DNA from: Pedobacter faecalis
Lineage (GTDB): Bacteria > Bacteroidota > Bacteroidia > Sphingobacteriales > Sphingobacteriaceae
NCBI RefSeq assembly: GCF_030182585.1
Contig: NZ_JARXOW010000001.1
Span: 2,356,001 to 2,420,000 of the forward strand
DNA: 64,000 nucleotides
Reading direction: 5' to 3'
Shown here: positions 34,304 to 42,547 of the stretch, piece by piece
How positions within the stretch are numbered: the stretch's first letter is position 1
How the letters are laid out: each line of letters opens with the position of its first letter
The notes under the pieces: generated by a model
What the model was told of the DNA's origin: nothing
The model's input: the letters and a program-made list of their open reading frames with translations, nothing else
Database searches by the model: none
Translations under genes and position numbers: made by a program

Positions 34304-36197
34304 ACTGCACTTTTACAAGGATACCCTTCATCTTATCCGCCTGGTATATCTTCTTGGAGAACGCAACATAATCTTTGTATTTCTCTGCCGCGTAAGTACG
34401 GTTTGTCATCGTTTTACGGCGCGTATACACCAAGGCATTATCCTTTGCAACTACGCTGGCCGTATACTTTCCGAACTCAGACTCAATGACCACATCCTTT
34501 GGTACAAACTCAACCTTGTAACCTTCCGGCAAGGTGTATATGATCTCCTCATCGTCGTCATAACTGTATTTAACAATGAAGGGCGTCTTTCTCACTTCCG
34601 AAAACTCCGGAGCAGAGCGTTGCTGCTGCAACAGGTTCAGCGTCAGAAACAACTTATCCGCACCCTTGGTGAGCAACTGCGACGACTTCATACTTAGCTT
34701 TTCCTGCATCACAGGCTCGCCCAAATCGGGCTGTACATAGCTGATATCGCCCAACTGAATATTCGGAATGCTCAACTCCTGAAGAAGCTTTTTGCGGCGA
34801 TCCGTCGGATCAACGATCAGCATACTCATATTGTCTTCGTACTGCACACAGCCATATCTGGTATTAATGCTGATGTCTGCGTCCCCTTCACCTTTCAGCC
34901 TTACCGCTACCTGCCTCTTCAAAAAATTCTGCGCAGGGCGATATGCAGGCGTACGCGCCAACTGACCGCCTTTCTCTGTCACAAGCAACACCGTCCTATC
35001 AGAGTTTCCCTCCCCAATATAACCTGGAGGCAGATATCTGCTGGTACACTCCAGCCATACCGAATCTTTTTCCATTGGAACACACAAGATCATATGATTG
35101 CCCTGACTTATACTGGCAAATGATGAATCAAAAGAAGGCAAATCATGGCCTATGACCACCAGATGTGAACGGATTCCAACAGCTTCCAGCATCGCCTTCA
35201 TGTAGTTAGAAAGGCCCTTGCAGTCGCCATAGTTCACAGCCGACACTTTTTCAGCAGAAATTGGCTGATATCCCCCAATACCAAGCTGAACGCCAACATA
35301 TCGCGTATTTTGTTGCAGGTACCTGTACAGCACCGCTATTTTTTCCCGGTCCGACTTACAATCCTTCGTCAGGTTCGAAACATTCGCCCGCACCACATCC
35401 GGCAATTTTTGCGCATCCTTACTCAGGCCGTACATCCATAAGCCCAATTGCTCCCAGTTCTCAATGCTGGCTTTAGACTTATCATAATCGAACAAATTCG
35501 GCGCCGGCTTTACCCAAGGCGTAATATGATTGAGCCCTGCACTCATCGGCTCATACTCAAGCGCCTTCACCTGTCCGCAGCTCCAGGTATATTGAACCTT
35601 ATCTTTCAGCGTAACAGAATCTGCCTTTAAACCCTGTCCCTGCTGATAACGAAACTTCAGGCTTCCCGGCACCGTAAATACAAAGCTCGACTTTTCGACC
35701 GCCATATTCCAGGCGTTTACAGGAATCCACGCGGGGTAAGTCCGGATCCCGTTGTAATCGACAGCATAACTGTATTCCACGGTGTACGGATAAACGGAGT
35801 GACTGAAGTCCGCGTACTTTACCCGATCGTCCTGATACAATGTGCCCTCCGACACGGCGCTCCTGTCCGAGAAGTCGGATGCCTTATACGTCCGTATCTT
35901 TTTACCCTGAGCATCGTAAACTGTCGCCTTAAGGTTATAGACATTGGAAAATTTATCATAATGCTCATACATCACCGCAGCCTCTTCACCACCCTTATTC
36001 AAAATGGTTGCTACCATTTTGTAAGTCATTGTAGCGCTCGAAGTACTCTTGACTTCGTAGCGAAGCTCTTCATTCCGGACCACTACCGACGCTCCCCGAA
36101 GCATATCTACCGCAATATTACTTACAGGATACGTCTCCTGTCCGACCGCCCTGCAAAGACACAACGCCAGGGCAAACAGCAAACTCAACTTTCTCAT
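34302..36197 (-). CDS. Exported DUF3857 transglutaminase-like protein, Cys and His present
   Basis: A 631-residue protein with a signal peptide (ending near CRAVGQE). It has an N-terminal beta-rich DUF3857 domain, then a transglutaminase-like core with NYGDCKGLSNYMKAML (the Cys position), GNHMILCV (the His position) and VWLECTS, where the usual Asp of WLD is Glu. A C-terminal beta domain follows. The reaction is not known. It overlaps the upstream paralogue by 4 bases (ATGA), so the two are made together. It probably works in the periplasm or at the outer membrane. Confidence 0.85.
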   Translation of the reverse strand: MRKLSLLFALALCLCRAVGQETYPVSNIAVDMLRGASVVVRNEELRYEVKSTSSATMTYKMVATILNKGGEEAAVMYEHYDKFSNVYNLKATVYDAQGKKIRTYKASDFSDRSAVSEGTLYQDDRVKYADFSHSVYPYTVEYSYAVDYNGIRTYPAWIPVNAWNMAVEKSSFVFTVPGSLKFRYQQGQGLKADSVTLKDKVQYTWSCGQVKALEYEPMSAGLNHITPWVKPAPNLFDYDKSKASIENWEQLGLWMYGLSKDAQKLPDVVRANVSNLTKDCKSDREKIAVLYRYLQQNTRYVGVQLGIGGYQPISAEKVSAVNYGDCKGLSNYMKAMLEAVGIRSHLVVIGHDLPSFDSSFASISQGNHMILCVPMEKDSVWLECTSRYLPPGYIGEGNSDRTVLLVTEKGGQLARTPAYRPAQNFLKRQVAVRLKGEGDADISINTRYGCVQYEDNMSMLIVDPTDRRKKLLQELSIPNIQLGDISYVQPDLGEPVMQEKLSMKSSQLLTKGADKLFLTLNLLQQQRSAPEFSEVRKTPFIVKYSYDDDEEIIYTLPEGYKVEFVPKDVVIESEFGKYTASVVAKDNALVYTRRKTMTNRTYAAEKYKDYVAFSKKIYQADKMKGILVKVQ

Positions 36198-38197
36198 ATT
36201 TTCTTTAACACAATCTGCTCCGCCTGCTTACGGACGATATTCTTAAACAATTCCTTTAACCCATGATACTCTTCATGCGTAAATACGGGCTTTTTAATGG
36301 CTATCTTACTCAAGATTGTAAGCACTTTACCCTCCATAGCACACATAAATGTAAATGAAGCAACGTCGTCCGGAAGCGATACCTTTTCATTCTTAGGCAT
36401 CGTTTGAATCTGATAGCCCTCAGGAAGTTCCACCATGATACGGTAATTTTCCTCATTAGGGTAAGCAAAGTCGACCGGAAACTTCCGCTCTTCCAGCTTA
36501 AAGGGGTTTTCTTTTGTTTGCTCAAACAGCAGAGGTAAAAAATAAGCTATTTCCCCAGCCTCCTCCACATTGTCTTCAATGCGGACATCCATACTTTCCA
36601 AAAGCGGCTCCCCCGGCTTGTCCAGATTCGTGATCTCATAGTTTGCAATACCCATGCCTGGCCTGTCTGCCCGGTATCCCTTCAGATATTCATCCTGACT
36701 GCCCGCTGAAATAAACCTGTTTCGGTGCCTCAAGCCCGCATACTGACTCGACGAGAGGTAGAGCTTACCGCCTAGCAATTTCCCGCTTTCATCAAGTTTA
36801 AGATTATAGGTAATGTTGCTCCTGCTCATTTTTTCGTCATCTACAGAAATCCACTCAGAAGTCTCATTGTCGAGATCCACTTTCAATCCCTGATGGTTCA
36901 GGTTCTCAAAAGAGACCAATCCAGGCGCATGATTCCTGTCGGTGGCATCCAGAAACACACGTTTCCCATTGGTTTGAGCGGCAACAATCACATTATCAAA
37001 ACCGCTAAGCATAGGCAGTCCCGGATGCGTTCCGTTGCTGCGTGTGCTCAGCAAAACGGGATAACTCTCAATTCCAGCCTCTTTAAGAAGTGCGAGCAAT
37101 AACAGATTAATATCGGCCGAAGTCCCTGTTTTTTTATCGAATACCACCTTAGGGTTGGTCTGAGAACTAAACAGCCGCGTTTCCTCATTCCACTTCATGT
37201 TGGATTTAACGTAGTTAAAAACCTCCACCATTGCAGTGTCCTTATTACCGCTGATCTTCAGTCCTTCTTTAAACAGGGCCTTGGCGAAAGAGCGCCTATC
37301 GATAAAACGGCCGAAATTCTCGTCATCTTTCAAAACTTTAACAACCTTTGGCCAGGAACCCGAATAATCCTCGTAAGCCCGCCCCGGAATCGTAATAGAA
37401 GCCAGTTCAAACTCCACTTTACTTACATGATCCTCTATGGTCGTGATAAAAGGCTCAGTCTTAAGTCCGGGCACACTGTCGGCGTGATAATGCATATGGA
37501 GACAGTCGACATTCTCCTGTCCGCCATCGAAATAAAAATTTTTCAACACATATTCCTGGGCAGGGTTAAGATAAATATACCCCCCACCATTCACCCTGTA
37601 CCTGTAAGCCTTTGGGATGGTAACATCGTATTGCGAATACAGCGTCGGAATAGTTCGTTGAAAATACCAGGGTCTGAGCGTAAAAAGGAAATCAGAAACA
37701 ATCCTGTACTTATATTCTATGATGGAGCCCTCTTTCACATTAGGCAAGGCAAACTTTCTTATCGTCGAGTTTTTATCTGTCCTTTCTGTAAACTTCGCGT
37801 CTTTATCAATTGTTGAAACCACCATTTTACCATCCTCGCCCAGGTTATATGTTGCCGCCTCCATATTTCGCAGAGACGTGCCAGTACCCCCGGTCTGGTA
37901 AAACGGGAGCTCCAGGTTTCCGTAACTATACCCCTCCTTATTTAGAATCTTAAACCGGGTATGCCGGTCGAAAACGTACATCAGCCGACCGTTCGGCTTA
38001 AACTCGAAAGAGCCACTCCCCACATCAAACAAAACAACAGCCGATGCTGCCGAATCCTGACCAGAAACTGTGGTAGCAAATTCTTTGGGGTCAACGTTCC
38101 CGAATTTAAATGATTTTGATTTTATGGCCTTTTGACCAAAAGCAGCGCAGCAAGCAGATAGCAGCAAGCATACCGTGAGACGTTTAGATGGTTTCAT
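36194..38197 (-). CDS. Exported DUF3857 transglutaminase-like protein lacking the catalytic Cys and His
   Basis: A 667-residue protein with a signal peptide (ending near CCAAFGQ) and the same layout as its downstream neighbour: DUF3857-type domain, transglutaminase-like core and a C-terminal beta domain. At the catalytic positions it has GTSADINLLLLALL in place of GDCK and FDNVIVAAQ in place of the His segment; only the final FLDATDRN keeps its Asp. It is therefore probably a non-catalytic partner of the other protein. It is the first gene of the pair, with a TTTACATTAG promoter-like motif upstream. Confidence 0.82.
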   Translation of the reverse strand: MKPSKRLTVCLLLSACCAAFGQKAIKSKSFKFGNVDPKEFATTVSGQDSAASAVVLFDVGSGSFEFKPNGRLMYVFDRHTRFKILNKEGYSYGNLELPFYQTGGTGTSLRNMEAATYNLGEDGKMVVSTIDKDAKFTERTDKNSTIRKFALPNVKEGSIIEYKYRIVSDFLFTLRPWYFQRTIPTLYSQYDVTIPKAYRYRVNGGGYIYLNPAQEYVLKNFYFDGGQENVDCLHMHYHADSVPGLKTEPFITTIEDHVSKVEFELASITIPGRAYEDYSGSWPKVVKVLKDDENFGRFIDRRSFAKALFKEGLKISGNKDTAMVEVFNYVKSNMKWNEETRLFSSQTNPKVVFDKKTGTSADINLLLLALLKEAGIESYPVLLSTRSNGTHPGLPMLSGFDNVIVAAQTNGKRVFLDATDRNHAPGLVSFENLNHQGLKVDLDNETSEWISVDDEKMSRSNITYNLKLDESGKLLGGKLYLSSSQYAGLRHRNRFISAGSQDEYLKGYRADRPGMGIANYEITNLDKPGEPLLESMDVRIEDNVEEAGEIAYFLPLLFEQTKENPFKLEERKFPVDFAYPNEENYRIMVELPEGYQIQTMPKNEKVSLPDDVASFTFMCAMEGKVLTILSKIAIKKPVFTHEEYHGLKELFKNIVRKQAEQIVLKKI

Positions 38198-38559
38198 TGA
38201 GCGAGTTATACGTCACTAATGTAAATAAAATTTCAGAAAGAAACGCGCTTATCATGTTCCAAGTGTACCGCAGCTTACCATTTCGCCAGTACCATTGTCC
38301 ATATTGTATTTAATAGACAATTTGACCAAATTTGTCCCTGGCGTCCATCCGTTCCAAAAGGAAAGGCGAAAGACATTGCAGCAAAATAAATTAGATATGC
38401 TTACAGTACGCCCACAATACAAAACCGACAACGCAGGTAAAAAAATATCTGTGGTGCTCCCCATGAAGGATTTTAAAGCCATTATGGAAGACCATCCTGA
38501 ATTTGTTCATTCAATTCTTCCATAAACAGAGTAGAGGGCCAAAAACTTTAAGTTTCCTT
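38198..38559. other. Gene-poor stretch with a promoter-like motif and an antitoxin fragment
   Basis: This 362-base gap holds the motif CTAATGTAAATA (38216-38227; read TATTTACATTAG toward the DUF3857 genes) and a short antitoxin-like reading frame at 38397-38525. The rest shows no reading frame I can support. It marks the left edge of the AT-rich immunity island. Confidence 0.5.
38397..38525 (+). pseudogene. Truncated antitoxin-like reading frame
   Basis: The ATG at 38397 opens a 42-residue frame beginning MLTVRPQYKTDNAGKKISVV and continuing LPMKDFKAIME. This is the pattern of the N-terminal half of Phd/YefM-type or related antitoxins found with RelE/ParE toxins in Bacteroidota. The usual acidic C-terminal toxin-binding part is missing and no toxin frame follows, so it looks like a remnant. 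A short intact protein cannot be excluded. Confidence 0.5.
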
Positions 38560-38949
38560 TCATTCGCGATATCCGGAAGTTCCCATCCAAAAAACCAGAA
38601 AGACAGGCAATACTATCGCCAAAATGACCAAAGCACCGCGCAACTTTCTTTGCTGTTCCGTTTCACTATCCTTCCAGCGTTCTGCGAAGCGCCAATATTT
38701 GCCTTTATAGCGAAGGTAATTGAGCGTTAATAAGATAACACCTATAGCTATACCAACCCCACCGCTACTGTTAACATGTTTGGCTGTTTCAGATAGTCCA
38801 AAAATCATTCTCAAAATTGAAAACACAAATGCTCCAAATGTGAGCCCTTGAATCATACTTACAGTACAAACAGCTCGAAAAGCATCAATCCCATCTTTCT
38901 TATAAAAGAACTTTGCAACCCTGTAAAATATGTAATCGAATACTATCAT
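38560..38949 (-). CDS. Small membrane protein, immunity-array family (copy A)
   Basis: A 129-residue protein with an amphipathic N-terminal segment (YRVAKFFYKKDGIDAF), three predicted membrane helices (about 30-48, 64-80, 106-124) and the linker motif YLRYKGKYWRFAER between helices 2 and 3. Four other proteins in this island (39570, 40051, 40459, 41408) share this layout. Family and function are not known to me. Position in an array with an Imm52 gene and Rhs fragments suggests an immunity protein against a membrane-acting toxin. Its ATG overlaps the preceding stop by 1 base. Confidence 0.6.
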   Translation of the reverse strand: MIVFDYIFYRVAKFFYKKDGIDAFRAVCTVSMIQGLTFGAFVFSILRMIFGLSETAKHVNSSGGVGIAIGVILLTLNYLRYKGKYWRFAERWKDSETEQQRKLRGALVILAIVLPVFLVFWMGTSGYRE

Positions 38950-39560
38950 TATGAGTAGTTCTTAGCCAACCGATAAAAATTCTGTTTGGTAAAAACCTTT
39001 TCGTCCTCAATAGGCAAAGTCAGATCATTAATTAACAGGCTGGTAATTGTAAACCTCTTTCCGTTCTTCAAGAAAAGAACAACATGGCTATATTCCTCCC
39101 AAGGCGCTACACCCGACCTATTTGCGAACTTGTTACACGACATTGACCTTACCATCTTTTCTATATCATCAATCTTAAAGGTTGTCGTTACTCTTCGGTG
39201 GTAAATCTCAATTACTCCTTCGGAGGGCCAATAACGGACTATATCCCCGCGATTTACTAAATAATAATTAACATGAACAACTACCGTAGGCAAGACAAAC
39301 ATGACTATCACGCCGATTCCACCTATAGACCCTGCATCAGGATCAGAATTTGGTCTCCATTTTTTGTATAACCAACCGCCATTTAACCCAATAATTAAAC
39401 CCAAAAAGATCAGCCATCCGTTATCAAGATGACTTTTTAAAGTCATCTTATATTCTTCCATATCTTCCATAGTTAGCGTTAAACATAATGCTTTTGCTGC
39501 GAAAAGGGTGGCCATTTTTGCTGAAACACCCACAGATTCCCGAAGGCAAAGGTTGTCCAT
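38949..39560 (-). CDS. Membrane protein with PH-like domain, function unknown
   Basis: Up to 203 residues from the ATG at 39560; a second good ATG at 39470 would give 173 residues starting MEDMEEYKM and is equally possible. Two membrane helices (about 49-66 and 80-100 of the long form) are followed by a soluble beta-rich domain with IVRYWPSEGVIEIYHRRVTT, like bacterial PH-type domains. A similar helix-plus-PH layout occurs at 46027. It is coupled to the next gene by a 1-base overlap. I do not recognise a named family; an immunity role is inferred from context. Confidence 0.55.
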   Translation of the reverse strand: MDNLCLRESVGVSAKMATLFAAKALCLTLTMEDMEEYKMTLKSHLDNGWLIFLGLIIGLNGGWLYKKWRPNSDPDAGSIGGIGVIVMFVLPTVVVHVNYYLVNRGDIVRYWPSEGVIEIYHRRVTTTFKIDDIEKMVRSMSCNKFANRSGVAPWEEYSHVVLFLKNGKRFTITSLLINDLTLPIEDEKVFTKQNFYRLAKNYS

Positions 39561-39569
39561 AATTACCAG

Positions 39570-39947
39570 CTACCTATTAAATATATAAGAATATAGCCCT
39601 GCTGATGCAAAACCAAAGATAATGATAATCCATACCATTATTTTTATGGATACATTGTCCCACTTAGAGCCTTTAAGGCGGTCATATATGGCCTTGTATC
39701 TCGTATTATAAACAAATAGGTAAAAAAACATCGCTAAACATACCAGAAAGACCGTAAAACAAACTTCTATCGATAGCCTATTTCCGGTTAAGCTATAATT
39801 AAGAAGAGAAACTGCTGTAAGAACTAAACACCCCAAAGAAGTGCTCGTTATACAATATGCTGTTAAATAAGGAATGTCACTTTTATAACTACCATCTTTA
39901 TAATAAACGTTATAGACATGGAAGTACATTACCTTTAGTACGTTCAT
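39570..39947 (-). CDS. Small membrane protein, immunity-array family (copy B)
   Basis: A 125-residue protein with the layout of copy A: an aromatic, basic N-terminus (YFHVYNVYYKDGSYK), three membrane helices (about 28-50, 61-80, 103-121) and the linker YNTRYKAIYDRLKG. It has its own ATG and lies 9 bases before the next gene. Sequence identity to the other copies is low to the eye outside the linker. Function unknown; possibly immunity. Confidence 0.55.
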   Translation of the reverse strand: MNVLKVMYFHVYNVYYKDGSYKSDIPYLTAYCITSTSLGCLVLTAVSLLNYSLTGNRLSIEVCFTVFLVCLAMFFYLFVYNTRYKAIYDRLKGSKWDNVSIKIMVWIIIIFGFASAGLYSYIFNR

Positions 39948-40050
39948 TACAGATCAAAAGCTATAGACTGCCGTATTTCTGATACTTCATTAACAAAATC
40001 ACAAAAAAACATGCAGCAAATGTAAAAATGATATAGAGAATGCAAATGAA

Positions 40051-40341
40051 TTATTTAGCACTATTGTCATTATCTCGTATACGCTTAAAAACTTGCTCAT
40101 ACTTTTTCCCTCGGTAAAGCAAAAAATAATTAGCGCCAATCAAACTTAGCAAAATGAAAATAGCATTAAAGTTCAGGCTTGCTTCCTTATGCAAAACAAA
40201 ATACGTTATGCCGTAATACCCGGTCATAAAGTTCAATAAGACTAGTAAAGCGCTTCCGTTTAACGAATAAATAAATGGATCAGCATCTCTGCGTTCGTAA
40301 AAGCGATATATGAAATAATTTAGGTAATAAAACAACCCCAT
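40051..40341 (-). CDS. Small membrane protein, immunity-array family (copy C, short)
   Basis: A 96-residue protein with the N-terminal YYLNYFIYRFYERRDADPF, two membrane helices (about 28-48 and 57-75) and the linker YRGKKYEQVFKRIRDND, after which it stops. Compared with its relatives it lacks the third helix, so it may be truncated at the 3' end or may be a natural short form. Gaps of about 100 bases separate it from its neighbours on both sides. Confidence 0.5.
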   Translation of the reverse strand: MGLFYYLNYFIYRFYERRDADPFIYSLNGSALLVLLNFMTGYYGITYFVLHKEASLNFNAIFILLSLIGANYFLLYRGKKYEQVFKRIRDNDNSAK

Positions 40342-40458
40342 GACTTATTTTAATTTACTAATAGGTCATAAATGAGCCCTACCTATAGGGGCAAACTTAG
40401 AAATCCCTTGGTTTGCACAAATGAAACTACAGTTGATATTTCCCTCAGCCAACACCGG

Positions 40459-40878
40459 TCAAATTAGTATGCCGTTAACTACTCCATGTACTAATGCCAC
40501 CGCTAGAGCGCTAAGAGCACTGATCATTGAATAAATCAAGGCATACTTGATATTTTGCTTTCCATATTTTTTTATTAGCTTTTCATACCTATCGTTATGA
40601 AAGATTAAAAAGTAATTCAAAACCACAAAGGGAGACGCAAAACTTATTGTGAAATTAAAAAAATCATCCAACAAATGTCCTGGAAACAGATTAAGCTCAG
40701 TCAAAGGAAGACTAACGTCGGCAAGGTATTTTATTGCCATAAATACCACCCAGAAATTAAGAGAATTCATATGCGTATTGATAAAAAACACAGTCCAGTT
40801 CCAATTTTTATTCCGTGGATTATGTTTTTTAAAACTCAGAATCGCATCAACCCATATCAAATAATAAATATTTTTCAC
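40459..40878 (-). CDS. Small membrane protein, immunity-array family (copy D)
   Basis: A 139-residue protein starting with GTG (MKNIYYLIWVDAIL). It has an N-terminal basic stretch (FKKHNPRNKNWNW), membrane helices near 36-52, 76-92 and 114-136, and the linker FHNDRYEKLIKKYG. It ends 15 bases after the start of the fragment upstream, directly behind the Rhs toxin tip at 40894, which is the usual place of a cognate immunity gene. That makes it the best candidate partner of that vanished toxin. Confidence 0.55.
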   Translation of the reverse strand: MKNIYYLIWVDAILSFKKHNPRNKNWNWTVFFINTHMNSLNFWVVFMAIKYLADVSLPLTELNLFPGHLLDDFFNFTISFASPFVVLNYFLIFHNDRYEKLIKKYGKQNIKYALIYSMISALSALAVALVHGVVNGILI

Positions 40879-40893
40879 TTCAACATCTATTAG

Positions 40894-41299
40894 CTATTTA
40901 AAATACTTTGAATCATCACTTCCAAACCATTTCCTGGGTCCATAACTTCCTCCGAGAGAAGAAGCAACATCCCACAGCAATCGTCCTGTTCCATAAACCA
41001 TTACAGCTTCTCCAACATACGGTATCTGTGCCCCCGTGTAGTAACTGGCTGCTGACGTCATAACTCCAACTATACCCACCCCCGCGTCTATGTTAAATTT
41101 AAGCTGCCGGCTTAGTATTGAATATTTTTGTGTAATCTGTGGTCAAAGTAATTGTGCCGTCAAAATAGCTCTTCTGTAGTTTATTTCCAGTACCATCATA
41201 AAAATAGCTAATAGTCGTCTTGAAACTAGGTACCCGGTCATCAGAAAATATCAGCAAGTACTGACAATGCCGACCTATAACTTGACGGCATTGTAGCAA
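40894..41299 (-). pseudogene. Rhs/YD-repeat toxin remnant
   Basis: Two overlapping fragments in different frames. The upstream one (41099-41299) contains ISYFYDGTGNKLQKSYFDGT, a typical YD-repeat segment of Bacteroidota Rhs proteins, then stops. The downstream one (40894-41142, open from a stop at 41145) carries a hydrophobic glycine-rich segment (GIVGVMTSAASYYTGAQIPY) and the tail YGPRKWFGSDDSKYFK, like the C-terminal tip of an Rhs effector. Several hundred codons of Rhs core and most of the toxin domain are missing. This looks like the scar of a deleted toxin gene. Confidence 0.65.
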
Positions 41300-41407
41300 G
41301 TTTTATAATTGATGGGAATTATTCAGGAGAACAGATGTTTGGAAGAGGTGTTAATTTAAACTGACAACAGTTCGCATTACACTTCCTCGGATCGATATGA
41401 GCGACGT

Positions 41408-41812
41408 TTATTTAGCAAATATCAAATCTCCATTTTTATATAGTCCCGCTAAAAGCATCAAACCAAAGCTGATTCCATAATACACAACGAATGCTAGCAC
41501 AGGGTGCAATCCTGCACCGCGAACACGCTCTTGTTTTTCATGCTTCTCCAGAATTCTTTTATACCTTCCTTTATATGAATAGTAGAAAAGAATCACTAAG
41601 ACTAATCCTATTGCAAAGGGAAGCTTATATTCTTTATTAAAAGACACATCTGCCCAACCTAACGCCTCTAAGAACAAAAGCACTGTAAATATATTAAACA
41701 TCACACATACCACAACAAATACAATGGCTCCTAGTACTGGCATATTATCGAAGTTTCTTGATCTTACCGCCAACTGATATCCTTTAAAAAAAAGGTGATT
41801 ATAAATCCACAT
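41408..41812 (-). CDS. Small membrane protein, immunity-array family (copy E)
   Basis: A 134-residue protein with the N-terminal amphipathic YNHLFFKGYQLAVRSRN, membrane helices near 26-48, 64-80 and 104-124, and the linker YSYKGRYKRILEKHEKQE, which closely resembles copy A (YLRYKGKYWRFAE). It lies directly behind a small toxin-tip-like frame at 41823-41957, the same arrangement seen for copy D. Function unknown; an immunity role is inferred from that arrangement. Confidence 0.55.
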   Translation of the reverse strand: MWIYNHLFFKGYQLAVRSRNFDNMPVLGAIVFVVVCVMFNIFTVLLFLEALGWADVSFNKEYKLPFAIGLVLVILFYYSYKGRYKRILEKHEKQERVRGAGLHPVLAFVVYYGISFGLMLLAGLYKNGDLIFAK

Positions 41813-41822
41813 AACTTTTCTT

Positions 41823-41957
41823 CTACTTCATTCTATTTTCTATAAAATTATAGTAAGAATCCCAAAAAAAATAATCGGCCACTCCGATACCTGCTGCCAC
41901 CCCCCAGCCAACAACAGGTATAAAACTCCTTGTTTCCATTTTTTCCGGAATACCCAT
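41823..41957 (-). pseudogene. Possible second toxin C-terminal tip
   Basis: A 44-codon frame from an ATG at 41957 reads MGIPEKMETRSFIPVVGWGV, then a hydrophobic stretch and DSYYNFIENRMK. The hydrophobic, glycine-rich PVVGWGVAAGIGVADY resembles the membrane-active end of polymorphic toxins and is similar in style to the tip at 40894. The frame stays open upstream to about 42003. It may be a remnant or a very small gene. Confidence 0.4.
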
Positions 41958-42000
41958 CTTAGTGGGCACTGTCTTTAATAACCTTATCAGCAGCGTTCTT

Positions 42001-42540
42001 TCAAATGTTTTTAAGATGCGTCAAATCCCCTAAGGACTTAACAGTTTGATTATAGAGCTTTTTGTTGAAATGTGGCTCGTCCAAAAAGAAATACCAAAAT
42101 CCGGAAATATCATCCACACTTTTCGTCCGCAAAATTGAAACGAACTCCCCTGGCCTTTCAGAATAAAATTTTCTCAGCCCCTTCTGAAAGTAATTTACCG
42201 CATCCGCATCCCAATGCCCATTTTTTGATATCGATATTAGCTTATTGATAGCTTGATCTTGTCGTACAGCAATAACTGAGACGAAAAATGCACTAATATA
42301 TTTTTCAGATGTTGAAAATAAAGGGGCTTCGCCTTTAACATCATCAAATCCAAAGACACGTTGAAACGTATTGAACGAAGACGGGAATTCTCGAAAAAAC
42401 CGAACTCTCGTCTCGGCTGCCCCGTCAACTTGAACATCGGCAAAGGCCTTTTTCAAACCGCTCAAATCTTGAGTTTGCCCTCTCCAGACACAAACTAAGG
42501 CCAGCGATACACCTAACAATAACCTATTTAATATCTTCAC
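42001..42540 (-). CDS. Exported protein of unknown function in the immunity array
   Basis: A 179-residue protein starting with GTG, with a signal peptide (MKILNRLLLGVSLALVCVW to about GQTQ). The mature part is helical with FPSSFNTFQRVFGFDD and KNGHWDADAVNYFQKGLRKF as the most striking segments. I have no firm family name; proteins of this look occur in Bacteroidota near Rhs loci. The TGA stop is followed in the same frame by KNAADKVIKDSAH and a TAA, so the protein may have lost 14 residues by a point mutation. A periplasmic immunity role is possible. Confidence 0.6.
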   Translation of the reverse strand: MKILNRLLLGVSLALVCVWRGQTQDLSGLKKAFADVQVDGAAETRVRFFREFPSSFNTFQRVFGFDDVKGEAPLFSTSEKYISAFFVSVIAVRQDQAINKLISISKNGHWDADAVNYFQKGLRKFYSERPGEFVSILRTKSVDDISGFWYFFLDEPHFNKKLYNQTVKSLGDLTHLKNI

Positions 42541-42547
42541 TTTGTTA

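Noticed and set aside
38503..38730. Plus-strand frames following the antitoxin remnant, as a possible toxin partner
   Set aside because: They overlap the membrane protein gene on the other strand and show no RelE/ParE pattern.
41305..41360. Short plus-strand peptide frame (IIDGNYSGEQMFGRGVNLN-like) opposite the island genes
   Set aside because: About 27 codons between stops with no start or ribosome site; probably chance or an unidentifiable fragment.
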